From JACTUA01 sp035506435 (GTDB lineage Archaea > Halobacteriota > Methanomicrobia > Methanomicrobiales > JACTUA01): 15,399 nucleotides of DNA. Of the stretch, positions 13,198 to 15,399 are shown piece after piece. Numbering within the stretch: position 1 is the stretch's first letter; the number at the start of each line of letters is the position of its first letter. The notes below the pieces were generated by a model. It made no database searches. It was not told where the DNA came from and saw only the letters and a program-made list of their open reading frames with translations. The DNA lies in the NCBI GenBank assembly GCA_035506435.1, contig DATJPK010000053.1, positions 1-15,399 on the forward strand. The letters are read 5' to 3'. A program made the position numbers and the translations under genes.

Positions 13198-13215
13198 GAG
13201 TTCACAATTGTGAAT
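13198..13215. promoter_or_regulatory. Palindromic operator, copy 2 (radical SAM gene / thiN divergent promoter)
   Basis: An exact 18-nt repeat of the site at 7814-7831, with the palindrome TTCACAATTGTGAA at 13201-13214. It lies between the radical SAM gene (start 13145) and thiN (start 13303). For the minus strand it falls just downstream of the TATA-like box at 13222-13230, covering the expected transcription start, which is a classical repressor position. Confidence 0.75.
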
Positions 13216-13221
13216 CAACAT

Positions 13222-13230
13222 GATAATTAT
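13222..13230 (-). promoter_or_regulatory. TATA-like box of the radical SAM operon
   Basis: The minus strand reads ATAATTATC. Its centre is about 25 nt upstream of 13201, placing the expected transcription start at the edge of the palindromic operator and leaving a leader of about 55 nt before ATG 13145. Confidence 0.45.
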
Positions 13231-13242
13231 CCTTGGGCGAGC

Positions 13243-13250
13243 ATTTAAAG
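13243..13250 (+). promoter_or_regulatory. TATA-like box of the thiN operon
   Basis: ATTTAAAG lies 53 nt before ATG 13303, predicting a leader of about 25-30 nt. The palindromic operator is about 30 nt upstream of this box, so it would act on thiN from an upstream position, unlike its placement at the radical SAM promoter. Confidence 0.4.
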
Positions 13251-13302
13251 GTGTTCGTGCGGGCAGGATATCGAGGGAGCCCGTGCCACGGCGGGAGCAA
13301 TG

Positions 13303-13887
13303 ATGGACGACGAGGGGTTCCTGATGATCGGGAGGATGACGGTAGCCCTCGGGATGATCGAGGAGTGCCGTGAGTTCGCGGGGCTGGTCCCCGAGGTGAG
13401 GACGAACCTCGTGTACGCGAGGGAGGGGGCGAGGTCCCGGGATGATGTCCTCGCGGTGGACGGGCGGATAACGGTGGTGGAGGGCCGGCCCTGCGCCGCC
13501 GGGCGCATCCGGTGGGGGGCGTCGAGCCACATGGCGCGCCTCATCATCGAGCTCCGGAAGGTCGATCCCTCGGTGCGGGCCGGCATCGACCTTGCCTGGA
13601 CCCCGCATTTCTCGGGGTGGCTTGAGAAATACTGCCGGAAGAAGGGCTGGATCTTCTCAGTCATCGACCGGCATGGTGAGCCTGAGGAGATCAGGGATGC
13701 CGAGGGGGCATCGATGCCCTGGAAGGTGGCGGAGGCGGTCCGGGCGGCCGGCGGGAGGGTGCCGAAGGTCTTCTACGAGACGGGCGCCATCGGGAAGGAG
13801 CCGGTCACGGTCCTCGTCGGGAAGGACCCGGTGGAGGTTGCAGGCCAGGCCTGCGAGATCGCGCGGAAGTACCATGGACCGGGGTAA
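13303..13887 (+). CDS. thiN: Stand-alone ThiN, thiamine-phosphate synthase domain
   Basis: A 194-residue ThiN-domain protein. In archaea ThiN joins the pyrimidine and thiazole phosphates to thiamine phosphate, often fused to ThiD, or forms the sensor half of a helix-turn-helix regulator. Conserved stretches are LVPEVRTNLVYA, RWGASSHMARLI with the family His, DPSVRAGIDL, GASMPWKVAEA and the closing KEPVTVLVGKDPVEV. Neither a ThiD nor a helix-turn-helix part is present. ATG 13303 is chosen over the adjacent ATG 13300 because GGAG at 13294-13297 is then 5 nt away. It overlaps the next gene by 14 nt and shares a promoter region carrying operator copy 2. A ligand-sensing rather than catalytic role cannot be excluded. 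Confidence 0.85.
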   Translation: MDDEGFLMIGRMTVALGMIEECREFAGLVPEVRTNLVYAREGARSRDDVLAVDGRITVVEGRPCAAGRIRWGASSHMARLIIELRKVDPSVRAGIDLAWTPHFSGWLEKYCRKKGWIFSVIDRHGEPEEIRDAEGASMPWKVAEAVRAAGGRVPKVFYETGAIGKEPVTVLVGKDPVEVAGQACEIARKYHGPG

Positions 13888-14917
13888 GCCGAAGATCGGG
13901 AAGATCGACCGGGAGGTCTTCGAGTCCTTCCTCCTCGCCCGGCTCGGGAAGAGGGACCCGAGCGTGATCGTGCCGCCGCAGACCGGTGTCGATGCAGGTG
14001 TCGTGGACCTCGGGGACGGGCGTGTCCTGATCGTCGCCGAGGACCCCATCTTTGCCATCCCCGGCCAGCCGTGGGAGATGTTCGGGTGGTACACGGTCCA
14101 CATCGGGGCAAGCGACGTGGCGGTCATGGGGGTGCCGCCGCGGTACATGACCTATTCCCTGCTCATGCCTCCCGAGACGGGCGACCCCGTGTTCCGGACC
14201 ATCGTGGACGCCATCCACGTGGCCGCCCTCGATCTCGGGATCGCCATCGTCGGGGGCCATACCGGCTACTACCCCGGGTTCGCCGCCCCCACCATCGGCG
14301 GGGTGACGGTCTTTGCCGTCGCAAAGAAGGGGAGCTACGTGACCCCGGCAGGGGCCCGCCCCGGGAACGTCGTGATCCTCACCAAGGGACCGGCCATCGA
14401 GACGGCGGGCATCCTCTCGGTCCTCCGGGAGCGGGAACTCGTGTCCCGGTACGGCGGGCCCCTCGTCCGGCAGGCCCAGGCTCTCTGCAAAAAGATGACC
14501 GTCGTCAGGGACGCCCTCACTGCGATGGCGGCGGGCGGAGTGACCGCGATGCACGACGCGACCGAGGGGGGCGTCATCGGCGGGCTCTCCGAGATCGCAG
14601 AGGCGAGCGGGGTCGGGATGGAAGTGGACGAGGCCCTCTTCGTGTACCCCGACGAGGTGAGGATGGTCTGCGAGGCCTTCGGGATCGACCCGGTCGCGGC
14701 CATCGCCGAGGGATCGCTGCTCGTCACCGCCGAGGCCGGGCGGGCGGGCCGGATCCTCGCCGATCTCGCAACGGCCGGTATCGATGCATCGGTGATCGGC
14801 ACGGTGAACGTCGATCCGAAGGTTCGGGTAATGAAGCGGCTGGACGGGAGTGAGGTGCCGCTCCGGGTCCCCGACCAGGACCCGTTTTGGCCGGTTTTCT
14901 TCGAGAGCGTGGGGTAG
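13874..14917 (+). CDS. HypE/AIR-synthase-related protein (PurM-like fold)
   Basis: A 347-residue protein of the PurM/AIR synthase superfamily, which includes HypE, ThiL, SelD and PurL. HypE-like signatures are GASDVAVMGVPPRYM, GGHTGYYPGF, HDATEGGVIGGLSEIAEASGVGMEVDE and GIDPVAAIAEGSLLVTA. The C-terminus ends VFFESVG and lacks the terminal Cys that HypE uses to make the cyanide ligand of NiFe hydrogenase, so it is not a canonical HypE. The family uses ATP to activate a small substrate. Its 14-nt overlap with thiN suggests a thiamine-related or sulfur-related role, for instance a ThiL-like kinase, but the motifs are closer to HypE than to ThiL. ATG 13874 has GGAAG shortly upstream. Convergent with thiI. 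Confidence 0.82.
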   Translation: MDRGKPKIGKIDREVFESFLLARLGKRDPSVIVPPQTGVDAGVVDLGDGRVLIVAEDPIFAIPGQPWEMFGWYTVHIGASDVAVMGVPPRYMTYSLLMPPETGDPVFRTIVDAIHVAALDLGIAIVGGHTGYYPGFAAPTIGGVTVFAVAKKGSYVTPAGARPGNVVILTKGPAIETAGILSVLRERELVSRYGGPLVRQAQALCKKMTVVRDALTAMAAGGVTAMHDATEGGVIGGLSEIAEASGVGMEVDEALFVYPDEVRMVCEAFGIDPVAAIAEGSLLVTAEAGRAGRILADLATAGIDASVIGTVNVDPKVRVMKRLDGSEVPLRVPDQDPFWPVFFESVG

Positions 14918-14933
14918 GGTCCCGCCGGCCGGG

Positions 14934-15399
14934 TTACTCTTTTCCCGGAAGGGGTATGCCCGCCGGGCAGTCGAGGTTTCCCTCGATCTCCCGGATCTTC
15001 TCCAGGTCGGCGGACGTCGAGGGTTTCTGCGGCACTGCGCGGCACCCCCCCACGGCCTCCGTGGAGGAAATGAAGGTCCCGATCCCCCGGGCAATACGGG
15101 TGATCTCCTCCTTGTCGAGGCCTATCAGGGGACGGTACACGGGAAGCCCTGCCGAGTCGTCGAGCACGAGGAGGTTCCCGAGGGTCTGGGAGGCGACCTG
15201 GCCGAGCGACTCGCCGGTCACGATCCCCTTCGCCCCTTCCTGCCGTGCGAGTGCCTCTGCGACCCGGTACATCCTCCGCTTGCAGATGAGGCAGGTGAAC
15301 CGCTCCAGCCGGTTGCGGACCAGCTGCTCCTTCGCGCAGGCGAGGAAGGAGTCCGGGAGGACCCGGAGCCGGATGTCCGGCTGGTAGGCCCGGAGCACC
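14934..15399 (-). CDS. thiI: ThiI, tRNA 4-thiouridine sulfurtransferase (C-terminal part, cut by window edge)
   Basis: The last 155 residues of ThiI; the start and the THUMP and ATP-loop regions lie beyond 15399. The PP-loop domain shows C-x2-C (FTCLICKRRM), the diagnostic TGESLGQVASQTL, and GGC later in the chain. In methanogen ThiI the CxxC pair and a third Cys bind an Fe-S cluster needed for making 4-thiouridine at tRNA position 8, so this copy appears to be of that type. No rhodanese domain follows, as is normal for archaeal ThiI, so sulfur comes from sulfide or another carrier rather than from an internal persulfide. It converges with the HypE-like gene, 16 nt apart. Confidence 0.92.
   Translation of the reverse strand, partial: VLRAYQPDIRLRVLPDSFLACAKEQLVRNRLERFTCLICKRRMYRVAEALARQEGAKGIVTGESLGQVASQTLGNLLVLDDSAGLPVYRPLIGLDKEEITRIARGIGTFISSTEAVGGCRAVPQKPSTSADLEKIREIEGNLDCPAGIPLPGKE

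Noticed and set aside
14918..14933. GC-rich CCCGCCGGCCGGG between the HypE-like gene and thiI as a terminator
   Set aside because: Partial symmetry but no T-tract on either strand; too weak in GC-rich DNA.
13805..15094. A 429-codon minus-strand frame opposite the HypE-like gene
   Set aside because: Rich in Arg, Gly, Pro and His with no motif; it also runs over the thiI 3' end in another frame.

Overview
The window reads as a high-GC methanogenic archaeon, most likely of the order Methanomicrobiales. The diagnostic pair is a YcaO of the methanogenesis-marker-1 type next to TfuA, the proteins that install thioglycine in the McrA subunit of methyl-coenzyme M reductase. A rubredoxin-fused ferredoxin-disulfide reductase, a methanogen-style IscU/IscS pair, archaeal TATA-like boxes, GGTGA/GGAGG ribosome binding sites and many 4-nt ATGA stop/start overlaps agree with this. 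The assignment is inferred from gene content; no rRNA or mcr gene is present. No tRNA, rRNA, CRISPR array, insertion sequence or origin was seen.

Layout. (1) 91-1315, minus: a redox operon of an NrdH-like redoxin, a lipoprotein redoxin and an FTR-type disulfide reductase with a rubredoxin tail. (2) 1486-2031, plus: an unrecognised three-helix membrane protein. (3) 2072-2743, minus: an SRAP-family DNA-protein crosslink protein. (4) 7725 down to 2804, minus: a seven-gene sulfur operon iscS-iscU-moeB-moaD-moaE-ycaO-tfuA. (5) 7873-8202, plus: a small XRE-type regulator with four cysteines, divergent from iscS. (6) 8296-11026, plus: larE-sufS-fdhD. (7) 13145 down to 11033, minus: a radical SAM protein, a ubiquitin-like sulfur carrier and a TtuA/Ncs6 tRNA thiolase. 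(8) 13303-14917, plus: thiN and a HypE/AIR-synthase-like protein. (9) 14934-15399, minus: the C-terminal part of thiI, cut by the window edge.

How it works together. From 2.8 kb onward almost every gene moves sulfur. Two cysteine desulfurases release persulfide. IscU takes it to Fe-S clusters, MoaD and the small ubiquitin-like protein can carry it as thiocarboxylate after activation by MoeB, and LarE, TtuA and ThiI are PP-loop sulfurtransferases with a CxxC-plus-C cluster signature. The end users are molybdopterin (MoaD/MoaE, FdhD), McrA thioglycine (YcaO/TfuA), tRNA thiouridines (TtuA, ThiI) and thiamine (ThiN).

The most interesting signal is regulatory. The same 18-nt sequence, GAGTTCACAATTGTGAAT, which holds a perfect 14-bp palindrome, lies in both divergent promoter regions of this island: between iscS and the XRE regulator, and between the radical SAM gene and thiN. 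In each it sits where a transcription start would be expected. With the four-cysteine regulator encoded beside one copy, this looks like a small self-controlled sulfur or Fe-S regulon. I do not recognise it as a described system; the regulator-operator link is inference.
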